NCBI RefSeq assembly: GCF_905220975.1
Contig: NZ_CAJNBK010000003.1
Location: forward strand, 62,001-126,000
Direction of reading: 5' to 3'
Source: Paraburkholderia haematera
Lineage (GTDB): Bacteria; Pseudomonadota; Gammaproteobacteria; Burkholderiales; Burkholderiaceae
DNA: 64,000 nt
How positions within the stretch are numbered: position 1 is the stretch's first letter; every line of letters starts with the position of its first letter. A program made the position numbers and the translations under genes. The notes beneath the pieces were generated by a model that did no database searches, had not been told where the DNA came from, and saw nothing but the letters and a program-made list of their open reading frames with translations. Positions 16,232 to 24,948 of this stretch are shown piece by piece.

Positions 16232-17410
16232 ATGAATTCCCCCAAGGTCGTGGTCGAAGGGTTGTGCAAGGTGTTCGGCACTAACCCGAAACAGGCGATC
16301 GGCATGCTGGCAGGCGGTGCGACGAAAGAAGAAGTGTTCGCGCGCACCGGTCAGATAGTCGGTGTCCACAACGTATCGTTCGAAGTCAAGGAAGGCGAGA
16401 TCTTCGTGCTGATGGGCCTGTCCGGCTCCGGCAAGTCGACGCTGATTCGCCTGATCAACCGTCTGGTCGAGCCGACGGCCGGCAAGGTGCTGATCGACGG
16501 CCGCGACGTGGCCAGCGTGCCGCGCGCGGAACTGACGGCGCTGCGCCGCAAGGACATGAGCATGGTGTTCCAGTCCTTCGCCTTGATGCCGCAGCGCACG
16601 GTGCTGTCCAACGCGGCCTTCGGGCTGGAAGTGGCGGGTATCGGCAAGAAGGAGCGTGAAAAGCGCGCCATGACGGTGCTCGAACAGGTCGGCCTCGCAC
16701 CGTTCGCACAGAAGTTGCCGGCCCAGTTGTCCGGCGGCATGCAGCAACGCGTGGGTCTTGCGCGAGCGCTGGCGGTCAATCCGTCGCTGATGATCATGGA
16801 CGAGGCGTTCTCCGCGCTCGATCCGCTCAAGCGCAAGGAAATGCAGAACGTGCTGCTCGATCTGCAACGCGAGCAGCAGCGCACCATCCTGTTCGTCTCG
16901 CACGACCTGGAAGAGGCGATGCGGATCGGCACCCGGATCGCGATCATGGAAGGCGGCAAGGTGGTGCAGGTCGGCACGCCGCAGCAAATCATCACCAATC
17001 CCGCCGACGACTATGTGCGCGCGTTCTTCGAAGGCATTGACACGAGCCGCTATCTGACGGCCGGCGATCTGATGCAGACGGACGCGGTGCCGCTCATGCA
17101 GCATTCGCCGCAGATCGACGCTTCGAGCGTGGCCGCGACGCTCAACGGCAGCGCCGATTACGCGTTCGTGCTCGACGCCGAGCGCAAGATCCGCGGCTTC
17201 GTGTGCCGCGACGCAATGGGCAGCGCGTCGCCCAAGCTCAATCACATCGAATGCATCCGCCGTACTACGCCACTGGACGACGTCGTCGAACGCGTGGTGG
17301 CGAGCCGTGCGCCGCTGCCGGTCGTCGAAGCGGACGGCTCCTACTGCGGTTCGGTCAACAAGACGAACGTGCTGAACGTTCTCACGCGCCATCGAGGTTC
17401 CCATGTCTGA
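16232..17410 (+). CDS. Glycine betaine/choline ABC transporter ATP-binding protein (ProV/CbcV-like)
   Basis: A 392-residue ATPase of the quaternary-amine uptake family. It has Walker A GLSGSGKST at residues 62-70, signature LSGGMQQ at 166-172 and Walker B LMIMDE at 186-191, and a C-terminal tandem CBS region (about 280-390), which in relatives senses ionic strength or nucleotides. The start at 16232 follows GAGGAGAG. It energises import of choline, betaine or carnitine with the permease encoded immediately downstream (8-base overlap). In Pseudomonas the equivalent CbcV serves several binding proteins, a situation that this window seems to repeat. Confidence 0.92.
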   Translation: MNSPKVVVEGLCKVFGTNPKQAIGMLAGGATKEEVFARTGQIVGVHNVSFEVKEGEIFVLMGLSGSGKSTLIRLINRLVEPTAGKVLIDGRDVASVPRAELTALRRKDMSMVFQSFALMPQRTVLSNAAFGLEVAGIGKKEREKRAMTVLEQVGLAPFAQKLPAQLSGGMQQRVGLARALAVNPSLMIMDEAFSALDPLKRKEMQNVLLDLQREQQRTILFVSHDLEEAMRIGTRIAIMEGGKVVQVGTPQQIITNPADDYVRAFFEGIDTSRYLTAGDLMQTDAVPLMQHSPQIDASSVAATLNGSADYAFVLDAERKIRGFVCRDAMGSASPKLNHIECIRRTTPLDDVVERVVASRAPLPVVEADGSYCGSVNKTNVLNVLTRHRGSHV

Positions 17411-18314
17411 AGTCATTCCACTTGGCGCCTGGGTCGATCACGGCGTTCACTATCTGCTCGACCACGACGCCAAAACATTCGATTCCATTGGCAAGGTCAT
17501 CGAGAGTTTTGCCGCCCTGATCGAGCATGGGCTGCAAGCGGTGCCGATGTGGGCGCTGATGGCGTTTTTCGTGGGCGTCGGCTTGTGGCGGGTGGGTTGG
17601 CGTTTCGCGCTGTTCACGTTGCTGGCCATGCTGCTGATCTACGGCACCGGCTTCTGGGATCAGATGGTGATCACGCTCGGCCTCACGCTCTCATCGACCT
17701 TGATCAGCCTGCTGCTCGGCGTGCCGCTCGGCATCTGGACCGCGAAGAGCCGCACCGTCGAGATGATGGTGCGCCCCGTGCTCGACCTGATGCAGACCAT
17801 GCCTGCATTCGTCTACCTGATTCCGGCCGCCATGCTGTTCGGTCTCGGCCGCGTGCCGGGGATCCTTTCCACGGTGATCTTCGCCATGCCGCCTGCTGTG
17901 CGTCTCACGTCGCTCGGTATCAAGCATGTGAATCGCGAAATCGTCGAAGCCGGGCAGGCGTTCGGCTGCACACCCTTGCAGTTGCTCTACAAGGTGCAAT
18001 TTCCGAACGCGCTGCCGTCGATCATGACCGGCGTGAACCAGACCATCATGATGGCGCTCTCGATGGTGATCATCGCCTCGATGGTGGGCGCGGGCGGCCT
18101 CGGCAACGACGTGCTGGCGAGTATTCAGCGGCTCGATATCGGTCTCGGCTTCGAAAGCGGGCTTTCGGTGGTGATGCTTGCGATCATTCTCGACCGCATT
18201 ACGGAGAGTTTCGGCCGCTCGCCGGGCACGGCGCGGGCGCCGCTGCTGTCGGGCTTGCGCAGCTTGATGAAGGTGCGGAAGGTGCGCCGGGCGCCGGCGG
18301 CGCAGCACGGCTGA
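17403..18314 (+). CDS. Glycine betaine/choline ABC transporter permease (ProW/CbcW-like)
   Basis: A 303-residue inner-membrane permease with about six transmembrane helices. The EAA loop facing the ATPase reads IVEAGQAFGCTPLQLLYKVQ. The length and sequence fit ProW/ChoW/CbcW. It overlaps proV by eight bases. It forms the channel for quaternary amines delivered by periplasmic binding proteins encoded at 19443, 49060 and 54374. Confidence 0.92.
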   Translation: MSEVIPLGAWVDHGVHYLLDHDAKTFDSIGKVIESFAALIEHGLQAVPMWALMAFFVGVGLWRVGWRFALFTLLAMLLIYGTGFWDQMVITLGLTLSSTLISLLLGVPLGIWTAKSRTVEMMVRPVLDLMQTMPAFVYLIPAAMLFGLGRVPGILSTVIFAMPPAVRLTSLGIKHVNREIVEAGQAFGCTPLQLLYKVQFPNALPSIMTGVNQTIMMALSMVIIASMVGAGGLGNDVLASIQRLDIGLGFESGLSVVMLAIILDRITESFGRSPGTARAPLLSGLRSLMKVRKVRRAPAAQHG

Positions 18315-18321
18315 ACCGCCC

Positions 18322-19320
18322 ATGAAGCGCGACGCGTTTCCCCCTGTCGAGGCCCCAACCGATTCGCCGCTGTCCGGGCTCGCGCACTTCGGCTTTCTGA
18401 CGCTGCCGAACTTTTCGATGATCGCTTTTACGAGCGCGGTCGAAGTGCTGCGCATGGCCAACTACGTGGGCCGCGCGCAGCACTACACCTGGTCGGTGAT
18501 TACGCCGGACGGCGAGCCGGCGCGCGCGAGCAACGGCATCACCGTGAAGCCGACCACAACGCTGGCCGAAGCCGGCATGCCGGACGTGCTGATCGTTTGC
18601 GCCGGCTGGCATGTGCGAAATTACGTGGACGATACGGTCATCGCCTTGCTGCAGGACGTGGCGTCGAAAGGGATTCCGCTTGGCGGCATCTGTACGGGAC
18701 CGTACGCGCTGCTGGCCGCGAACCTGCTCGACGGTTATCGCTGTACCGTGCATTGGGAAGACATGTCGCCCCTGCACAAAAGTTATCCGCACGTGCGTTT
18801 CGCCGATGAACTGTTCGTGATCGACCGTGACCGGATGACGTGCACCGGCGGCACCGCGCCGCTCGATCTGATGTTGAACCTCGTCGGCATGCGTCTCGGC
18901 CATGCGGTCGCGGCGCAAGTGTCGGAGCAGTTCATTGTCGAGCGGATTCGCGGCTCGACCGATTATCAGCATATTCCCGTCGACGCGCGGGTGGGTTTCT
19001 CGCGTGCGGAACTGATCGAAGTCGTGCGCCTGATGGAAGCGAATATCGAAGAACCGTTGTCGCTCGATGAACTCGCGCGGCTCGTGAATCTGTCGCAGCG
19101 GCATTTGCAGCGGATGTTCAAGATGTTTTTAAGCGTGTCACCGACGCACTATTACCTGACCCTGCGTTTGCGTCGTGCGCGCGAACTGCTGCGCAATACG
19201 GACGCGTCGATCGCGCGGGTGACGGCCGTGTGCGGTTTTCATTCGCCGTGTCATTTCAGTAAGGCTTACCGCGCGCAATTCGGCCACGCACCGAGCGTCG
19301 AGCGGCGGCTGTCGGCGTGA
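18322..19320 (+). CDS. GlxA-family regulator (DJ-1/PfpI plus AraC HTH)
   Basis: A 332-residue regulator. The N-terminal half is a DJ-1/PfpI-like domain (FGFLTLPNFSMIAFTSAVEVLRMANYV and GGICTGPYALLAANLL around the pseudo-active-site Cys). The C-terminal half has the two AraC helix-turn-helix motifs (LSLDELARLVNLSQRHLQRM and IARVTAVCGFHSPCHFSKAY). It lies eight bases after the permease gene. Relatives include GbdR, CdhR and SouR, which respond to betaine, carnitine and sarcosine. It shares most of its sequence character with the GbdR-like protein at 35932-36930. Effector unknown. Confidence 0.88.
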   Translation: MKRDAFPPVEAPTDSPLSGLAHFGFLTLPNFSMIAFTSAVEVLRMANYVGRAQHYTWSVITPDGEPARASNGITVKPTTTLAEAGMPDVLIVCAGWHVRNYVDDTVIALLQDVASKGIPLGGICTGPYALLAANLLDGYRCTVHWEDMSPLHKSYPHVRFADELFVIDRDRMTCTGGTAPLDLMLNLVGMRLGHAVAAQVSEQFIVERIRGSTDYQHIPVDARVGFSRAELIEVVRLMEANIEEPLSLDELARLVNLSQRHLQRMFKMFLSVSPTHYYLTLRLRRARELLRNTDASIARVTAVCGFHSPCHFSKAYRAQFGHAPSVERRLSA

Positions 19321-19338
19321 ATAAGTCAGTGTGAACGA

Positions 19339-19365
19339 GTTGGCATCAATGCGTTGGCATCAATG
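19339..19365 (+). repeat. Two direct copies of GTTGGCATCAATG
   Basis: 13-bp copies at 19339-19351 and 19353-19365 (period 14) in the 122-base gap before the binding-protein gene. They could be a regulator site or a replication-slippage product. Confidence 0.5.
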
Positions 19366-19442
19366 AAGTCGGCGTAAACGATCGCGCCTGGAAAATCCGG
19401 TCAGTCAAACCAGTCAAGCTTCAATCACCCAAAGGGAATGCC

Positions 19443-20378
19443 ATGAAACGTTTGTGGGCTGCGTCGTTGTGCGCGCTGTCGGTCTCGTCTGTCTTTGCCA
19501 CGGAACCTGCCACCTGCCGGGACGTCCGGTTCGCCGACGTCGGCTGGACGGATATCGCGGCAACGACCGGTCTCGCCTCGACGGTGCTCGAAGGGCTCGG
19601 CTACAAGCCGACCAAAACCATCGCCTCGGTGCCGATCACCTTCGCGGGTGTGAAGAGCAAGCAGATCGACGTGTTCCTCGGTTACTGGTCGCCGACCATG
19701 GACCCAATGATCGATCCGTTCAGGAAGGCCGGTCAGCTCACTGTGCTGCCCACGCCGAACCTGACCGGGGCGAAATACACGCTGGCCGTGCCGGACTACG
19801 CGTATCAGGCTGGCATCAAAACCTTCGCCGACATCGCGAAGAACTACGACAAGCTCGATGGCAAGATCTATGGCATCGAACCGGGTAACGACGGCAATGC
19901 GCTGATCAAGAAGATGATCGACAGCAACCAGTACGGCCTTGGCAAGTTCAAGATGGTGGAGTCGAGCGAGGCGGGCATGCTGGTCGAAGTGAATCGCGCG
20001 ATTCGCGAGAAGAAGCCGATCGTGTTTCTCGGCTGGGAGCCGCACCCGATGAACGTGCAGATGAAGATCGATTATCTGTCCGGTGGCGACGACGTGTTCG
20101 GCCCCAACTACGGTGAAGCCAAAGTGATGACGGTCGTGCCGACCGATTACTCGGCCCGTTGCCCGAACGTCGCGAAGCTGGTGTCGAATCTGCACTTCAC
20201 GACCGATATCGAGAACCACGTGATGCTGCCGATCATGAACAAGACGGATCCGAACAAGGCGGCGAAGGATTGGCTAAAGGCGAATCCGGCGGTGCTCGAC
20301 AAGTGGCTTGCGGGCGTGAAGACCTTTGATGGGAAGGATGGTTTGCCGGCGGTGAAGGCTTATGTTGCGGGGCAGTGA
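19443..20378 (+). CDS. Choline/betaine ABC transporter substrate-binding protein (ChoX type)
   Basis: A 311-residue periplasmic protein with a signal peptide (cleavage after VFA, residue 19). The mature region CRDVRFADVGWTDIAATTGL is typical of ChoX-like proteins, and later FLGWEPHPMN supplies the aromatic cage region that binds trimethylammonium groups. It is the fourth gene of the proV-proW-regulator cluster and so the likely primary receptor of that transporter. Choline, betaine or carnitine are all possible ligands. Confidence 0.9.
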   Translation: MKRLWAASLCALSVSSVFATEPATCRDVRFADVGWTDIAATTGLASTVLEGLGYKPTKTIASVPITFAGVKSKQIDVFLGYWSPTMDPMIDPFRKAGQLTVLPTPNLTGAKYTLAVPDYAYQAGIKTFADIAKNYDKLDGKIYGIEPGNDGNALIKKMIDSNQYGLGKFKMVESSEAGMLVEVNRAIREKKPIVFLGWEPHPMNVQMKIDYLSGGDDVFGPNYGEAKVMTVVPTDYSARCPNVAKLVSNLHFTTDIENHVMLPIMNKTDPNKAAKDWLKANPAVLDKWLAGVKTFDGKDGLPAVKAYVAGQ

Positions 20379-20392
20379 GCGTTGAGGCTCAA

Positions 20393-20422
20393 GCTTTCGC
20401 GTTGCTCCGGCGGCGCGAAAGC
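20393..20422. terminator. Hairpin between convergent genes
   Basis: GCTTTCGCG (20393-20401) pairs perfectly with CGCGAAAGC (20414-20422), loop 12 bases. It sits 15 bases after the binding-protein stop codon, facing the convergent GlxA-type regulator. No T tract, so intrinsic termination is only possible, not clear. Confidence 0.45.
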
Positions 20423-20496
20423 GGCTTGCTAAAAAGCTGACCTGTCATGTCGGCGGGCCAGCTTGGGCAGTAAAGACGGAACAACAAACGCCGCGA

Positions 20497-21579
20497 TCAA
20501 ATCGCCTGAGCGCGCCCGGGGAAGGTTTCGTCATAACCCGAGCCGTTATCGACTTCCGCCGCCGTTCCGCGTTGCTCACGGTACATCATGGGCGGCAGGC
20601 CGAACTGCTTGCGGAATTCGCGGCCTAGATGCGAGGCATCGGAAAAGCCGCAGCTCGATGCGATATCCGCCACCGTTTTATCCGAACTGGTCAGCAGCCA
20701 CGCCGCGGTACGCAAACGCACCTGCTTCGCATACGCCTGCGGCGCTTTACCGGTTTGCGCCTTGAAGAGCCTTTCAAGCTGACGCGGCGACAGATCGAGC
20801 TTGCGCGCCAGTTCATCGAGCGACAACGAACGCCCCACATGCTGCTCCATCAGCAGAATCGCGCGCTTCACCTTTGGATGCGCGGCGGGCGCCAATCCCG
20901 GCGGGTGCGGCTGTGGCGCATTACCTTTCTGCATATCGTCGACCAGCAGAATCCGCAGCGCCTTTTGCACCGTGGCCGTTTCAAAGTGCCGCAGCAGAAT
21001 CGCCGCGGCCACGTCGATCGACGCGCGTCCGCCCGAACACGTAATGCGCCGACGGTCGATCACAAAGAGCCGATCCGCCACCAGCGCCTCCTCATTGACC
21101 GCCGGAAAGCGCTCGATGAAATCCCAATAGTGAAACCAGCTCACGCAGATGCGGTGGCCTTCCAGCACGCCCGCGCGCATCAGCGAAAACACGCCGGTGC
21201 ACATGCCGACCAGCGTGGCATCGGTGGCGGCGGCGCGACGGATGAAGGCCAGCGTCGCGTCGTTCGCGGCCGGCCCGGAATGCAGCAGGCCGCCCACCAC
21301 GACGACGTAATCGAACGGCTCGGCGTTGTCGAACGTCTCCCACGGCGTGATCTGAATGCCGCAACTCGCACGCACGGGGGCGAGGGTTTCCCCTATCACG
21401 CTCCACGAACAGCGCACGGGCTTGCTGAAGTCGCCCTCATCCGCGGACAGGCGCAGCAGGTCGACGAAACCCGAGAACGCCGTCAGCGTGAAGTTCGGCA
21501 GCAGGATGATGCCGAAGCGGATGCGCTGCTTCGAGGGGCCGTCGATTGATTGAAGGGGACGCGGTTCAGCGGAATTCAT
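20497..21579 (-). CDS. GlxA-family regulator (DJ-1/PfpI plus AraC HTH), second copy type
   Basis: About 360 residues. The N-terminal DJ-1/PfpI-like domain begins FGIILLPNFTLTAFSGFVDLLRL and contains LVGMCTGVFSLMRAGVLEG. The C-terminal AraC domain has LSLDELARKLDLSPRQLERL and VADIASSCGFSDASHLGREF. It is clearly more distant from the other two GlxA-type regulators in the window than they are from each other. It is divergent from sdaA, so control of serine or sarcosine steps is plausible. The start is unclear: ATG at 21579 or TTG at 21594, neither with a good ribosome binding site. Confidence 0.85.
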   Translation of the reverse strand: MNSAEPRPLQSIDGPSKQRIRFGIILLPNFTLTAFSGFVDLLRLSADEGDFSKPVRCSWSVIGETLAPVRASCGIQITPWETFDNAEPFDYVVVVGGLLHSGPAANDATLAFIRRAAATDATLVGMCTGVFSLMRAGVLEGHRICVSWFHYWDFIERFPAVNEEALVADRLFVIDRRRITCSGGRASIDVAAAILLRHFETATVQKALRILLVDDMQKGNAPQPHPPGLAPAAHPKVKRAILLMEQHVGRSLSLDELARKLDLSPRQLERLFKAQTGKAPQAYAKQVRLRTAAWLLTSSDKTVADIASSCGFSDASHLGREFRKQFGLPPMMYREQRGTAAEVDNGSGYDETFPGRAQAI

Positions 21580-21882
21580 GCATGCAGCCAGCAAGGGAGA
21601 AGAGTTGAATCAAGCATAGCACCAGGGGAAAAGTGGCCCAGTCAGCGCTGGCATCAGCATCGCCAGCCGCAACCTGGGCGCCTGTCGCAAATGCGTCAGA
21701 AGTCATCGAAAATCCGCCGCCACCCTTGGGGCGCGGCCCGTTTGACGCCACTATCCCACTGTCATGCCGTTTTTATTCTATCGGCCAAATTTGACGTGCG
21801 GTGCAATAGGGACTAGTTCAAGCCAACCCGGCAACCCAGCTAATCCTGGTTGATTCTGGTCTCGCAACGTATAAGGCATGCC
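21580..21882. other. Divergent promoter region between GlxA-type regulator and sdaA
   Basis: 303 bases without a gene. It contains TGTCGCA at 21683-21689, the same heptamer found in the proV and porin 2 modules, here with only a weak partner at the 21-bp position. An AT-rich stretch with GCCGTTTTTATTCTATCGG at 21764-21782 may hold the sdaA promoter. Confidence 0.45.
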
Positions 21883-23277
21883 ATGAACGTCAGCGTCTTC
21901 GATCTGTTCAAGATCGGCATCGGTCCCTCCAGCTCGCACACCGTCGGGCCGATGATCGCTGCATGCCGCTTCGCCTCGCACATCGAGGACGCCAATCTGC
22001 TTGGCTTCGTGCGCCGCGTCAAGGTCGAACTGTTCGGCTCGCTCGGCGCGACCGGCAAGGGGCACGGCACGGACAAGGCGGTGCTGCTCGGCCTGGAAGG
22101 CAATCTGCCCGATCTGATCGACCCGGACATCATTGAACCGCGCCTGCGGGAGATTCGCGACTCGAAGCAACTGGTTCTGCTCGGCAAGCACCCGGTCAAA
22201 TTCGACGAGCGCGAACAACTCGGTTTCTTCCGCAAGCTGATGCCGGGCGCGCCGGGCTCGAGCATCGTGCATCCGAATGGCATGCGTTTTCAGGCTTTCG
22301 ACGAGAACGGCCAACTGCTGGTGGAGAAAGAGTATTACTCGATCGGCGGCGGCTTTGTGATCAATCGCGAAGGCGACCGCGTGAACGGGCTGCGGGCCGG
22401 TGCGGAAGTGCCCTATCCGTTTCGCACCGGCGACGATCTGATGCGCGTGTGCCGGGAGACCGGTTTGTCGATCGCCGAGGTGACGTTGCGCAACGAATGT
22501 GCGTCGCGTTCCGAACAGGACGTGCGCGACGGGTTGCTGACGATCTGGCGCGTCATGTCCGCCTGCGTCGAACGTGGCTGCAAGGTGCGTGGCGAATTGC
22601 CCGGCCCCATGCACGTCAAGCGCCGCGCCGCCGACCTGTGCGCGCAATTGCGCTTCCGTTCGGAAGAGTCGCTGCGCGATCCGCTTTCGATGCTCGACTG
22701 GGTCAATCTCTACGCGATGGCCGTCAACGAAGAAAACGCGGCCGGCGGGCGCGTCGTCACGGCGCCGACCAACGGTGCAGCCGGCGTGATTCCCGCCGTG
22801 CTGCATTACTACGTGAAGTTCATGCATGCATCGAACGACGAGGGCATCGTCACGTTCCTGCTGACAGCGGCGGCGATCGGCATCATCTACAAGGAAACCG
22901 CTTCGATCTCGGGCGCGGAAGTGGGCTGCCAGGGTGAGGTGGGCGTGGCCTGTTCGATGGCCGCGGCGGCGCTCGCCGCCGTGATGGGCGGCACGCCGAC
23001 ACAAGTGGAAAATGCCGCCGAAATCGGCATGGAACACAACCTCGGCATGACCTGCGACCCGGTTGGCGGCCTCGTGCAGATTCCCTGCATCGAACGCAAC
23101 GCGATGGGCGCGATCAAGGCGCTGAACGCCGCGCGCATGGCGATGAAGGGCGATGGCCAGCACTACGTGTCGCTCGACAACGTGATCAAGACCATGCGCG
23201 AAACCGGCGCGGACATGAAGACCAAATACAAGGAGACGTCGCGCGGCGGCCTCGCCGTGAACGTCATCGAGTGTTGA
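21883..23277 (+). CDS. sdaA: L-serine dehydratase (L-serine ammonia-lyase), single-chain iron-sulfur type
   Basis: A 464-residue enzyme. It has the N-terminal [16 protein letters not shown] motif, the [20 protein letters not shown] region and the C-terminal cluster-binding region ([39 protein letters not shown]) that carries the conserved cysteines of the [4Fe-4S] cluster. It converts L-serine to pyruvate and ammonia. ATAAGG precedes the start. Placed directly before soxBDAG, it provides the last step from betaine carbon to central metabolism: glycine to serine (GlyA), then serine to pyruvate. Confidence 0.95.
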   Translation: MNVSVFDLFKIGIGPSSSHTVGPMIAACRFASHIEDANLLGFVRRVKVELFGSLGATGKGHGTDKAVLLGLEGNLPDLIDPDIIEPRLREIRDSKQLVLLGKHPVKFDEREQLGFFRKLMPGAPGSSIVHPNGMRFQAFDENGQLLVEKEYYSIGGGFVINREGDRVNGLRAGAEVPYPFRTGDDLMRVCRETGLSIAEVTLRNECASRSEQDVRDGLLTIWRVMSACVERGCKVRGELPGPMHVKRRAADLCAQLRFRSEESLRDPLSMLDWVNLYAMAVNEENAAGGRVVTAPTNGAAGVIPAVLHYYVKFMHASNDEGIVTFLLTAAAIGIIYKETASISGAEVGCQGEVGVACSMAAAALAAVMGGTPTQVENAAEIGMEHNLGMTCDPVGGLVQIPCIERNAMGAIKALNAARMAMKGDGQHYVSLDNVIKTMRETGADMKTKYKETSRGGLAVNVIEC

Positions 23278-23339
23278 ACTGAAGTTGAGTTGAAGCAGTC
23301 AGGAAGCAACGCGTAACAACAGGACCCAAAGGACCAACA

Positions 23340-24584
23340 ATGAGCCGCTATTCGATATTCAGCCTGGTGCGCAACGGGATGTCGTATCACGAGAACTGGG
23401 AACGTCAGTGGAAGAGCCCCGAGCCCAAGCGTGAATACGACGTCGTGATCGTCGGCGGCGGCGGGCATGGTCTCGCCACTGCCTATTACCTCGCGAAGGA
23501 GCATGGCGTACGCAATATCGCCGTGCTGGAGAAAGGCTGGATCGGCGGCGGCAATACCGCACGCAATACAACGATCGTGCGCTCGAACTATCTGTGGGAC
23601 GAATCGGCCGCGCTCTACGAAAAGGCGATGAAGCTGTGGGAAGGTCTCTCGCAAGACCTGAACTACAACGTCATGTTCAGCCAGCGCGGCGTGATGAACC
23701 TCGCGCACACGTTGCAGGACGTGCGCGACACCGAGCGTCGCGTGAACGCCAACCGGCTGAACGGCGTGGATGCCGAATTCCTCACGCCGGAGCAGATTAA
23801 GGAAATCGAGCCGACCATCAATCTGAATAGCCGCTATCCCGTGCTCGGCGCATCGATTCAGCGTCGCGGCGGTGTGGCCCGGCATGATGCGGTGGCGTGG
23901 GGTTTTGCACGCGGTGCAGATCAACATGGTGTCGACATCGTGCAGAACTGTCAGGTCACGGGCATTCGCCGGGACGGCAGTCAGGTCGTCGGCGTGGATA
24001 CCACCAAGGGGTTCATCAAGGCGAAGAAGGTTGCGGTAGTGGCGGCGGGCAATACGTCCACGCTCGCCGATATGGCCGGCATCCGCTTGCCTTTGGAGAG
24101 CCATCCGCTGCAGGCGTTGGTGTCGGAGCCGATCAAACCGGTCGTCAATACCGTCGTGATGTCGAACGCGGTGCATGCCTACATCAGCCAGTCCGACAAG
24201 GGCGATCTGGTGATCGGCGCGGGTGTCGATCAATACACCGGCTTTGGTCAACGCGGCAGTTTCCACATCATCGAAGGTACCCTCGAAGCGATCGTCGAGA
24301 TGTTCCCGGTGTTCTCGCGCGTGCGGATGAATCGGCAGTGGGGCGGTATTGTCGACGTGTCGCCGGATGCGTGCCCGATTATCAGCAAGACCGACGTGAA
24401 GGGGCTTTATTTCAACTGCGGTTGGGGCACGGGTGGGTTTAAGGCGACGCCTGGTTCGGGGTGGGCTTACGCGCACACGATTGCGAAAGATGAGCCGCAT
24501 CCGCTCAATGCGCCGTTTTCGCTGGACCGTTTCTACACCGGTCACCTGATCGACGAGCATGGCGCCGCCGCCGTTGCTCACTAA
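23340..24584 (+). CDS. soxB: Sarcosine oxidase beta subunit
   Basis: A 414-residue FAD-dependent oxidoreductase. The FAD-binding motif [19 protein letters not shown] lies near residues 33-51, and [14 protein letters not shown] provides the His that carries covalent FMN in heterotetrameric sarcosine oxidases. It catalyses oxidative demethylation of sarcosine to glycine with the alpha, gamma and delta subunits. First gene of soxBDAG, which lies 62 bases after sdaA, so the five genes probably form one operon. Confidence 0.95.
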   Translation: MSRYSIFSLVRNGMSYHENWERQWKSPEPKREYDVVIVGGGGHGLATAYYLAKEHGVRNIAVLEKGWIGGGNTARNTTIVRSNYLWDESAALYEKAMKLWEGLSQDLNYNVMFSQRGVMNLAHTLQDVRDTERRVNANRLNGVDAEFLTPEQIKEIEPTINLNSRYPVLGASIQRRGGVARHDAVAWGFARGADQHGVDIVQNCQVTGIRRDGSQVVGVDTTKGFIKAKKVAVVAAGNTSTLADMAGIRLPLESHPLQALVSEPIKPVVNTVVMSNAVHAYISQSDKGDLVIGAGVDQYTGFGQRGSFHIIEGTLEAIVEMFPVFSRVRMNRQWGGIVDVSPDACPIISKTDVKGLYFNCGWGTGGFKATPGSGWAYAHTIAKDEPHPLNAPFSLDRFYTGHLIDEHGAAAVAH

Positions 24585-24621
24585 CGCTGACGCACCACAA
24601 CGAATTGCGAGGGAGAACCAG

Positions 24622-24948
24622 ATGCTGATGATCGAATGCCCGTGGTGCGGGCCACGCGCCGAAACCGAATTTTCTTGTGGCGGCGAAGCGGACATTGCAC
24701 GTCCGCTCGACACCGAGAAACTCACCGACAAGGAATGGGGCGACTACCTGTTCATGCGCAAGAATCCGCGCGGCGTGCATCGCGAGCAATGGATGCACAC
24801 GCAAGGGTGCCGCCGCTGGTTCAAGGCGCAGCGCGACACGGTGAGCTACGAAATCCAGGGCTACGAGACGTTCGAACGTCCGCTGCTCACCATGGACAGC
24901 AATCAGGCTGACGCACAAGGCAAGGCACAAGAGGGTAAGGCACCATGA
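24622..24948 (+). CDS. soxD: Sarcosine oxidase delta subunit
   Basis: A 108-residue zinc-binding subunit. Cys6, Cys9, His59 and Cys63 (from IECPWC and MHTQGC) match the zinc ligands known for the delta subunit of heterotetrameric enzymes. The start at 24622 follows GAGGGAGAA and gives exactly this numbering, which supports it over the longer frame. It overlaps soxA by four bases. Structural subunit of the sarcosine oxidase complex in the cytoplasm. Confidence 0.94.
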   Translation: MLMIECPWCGPRAETEFSCGGEADIARPLDTEKLTDKEWGDYLFMRKNPRGVHREQWMHTQGCRRWFKAQRDTVSYEIQGYETFERPLLTMDSNQADAQGKAQEGKAP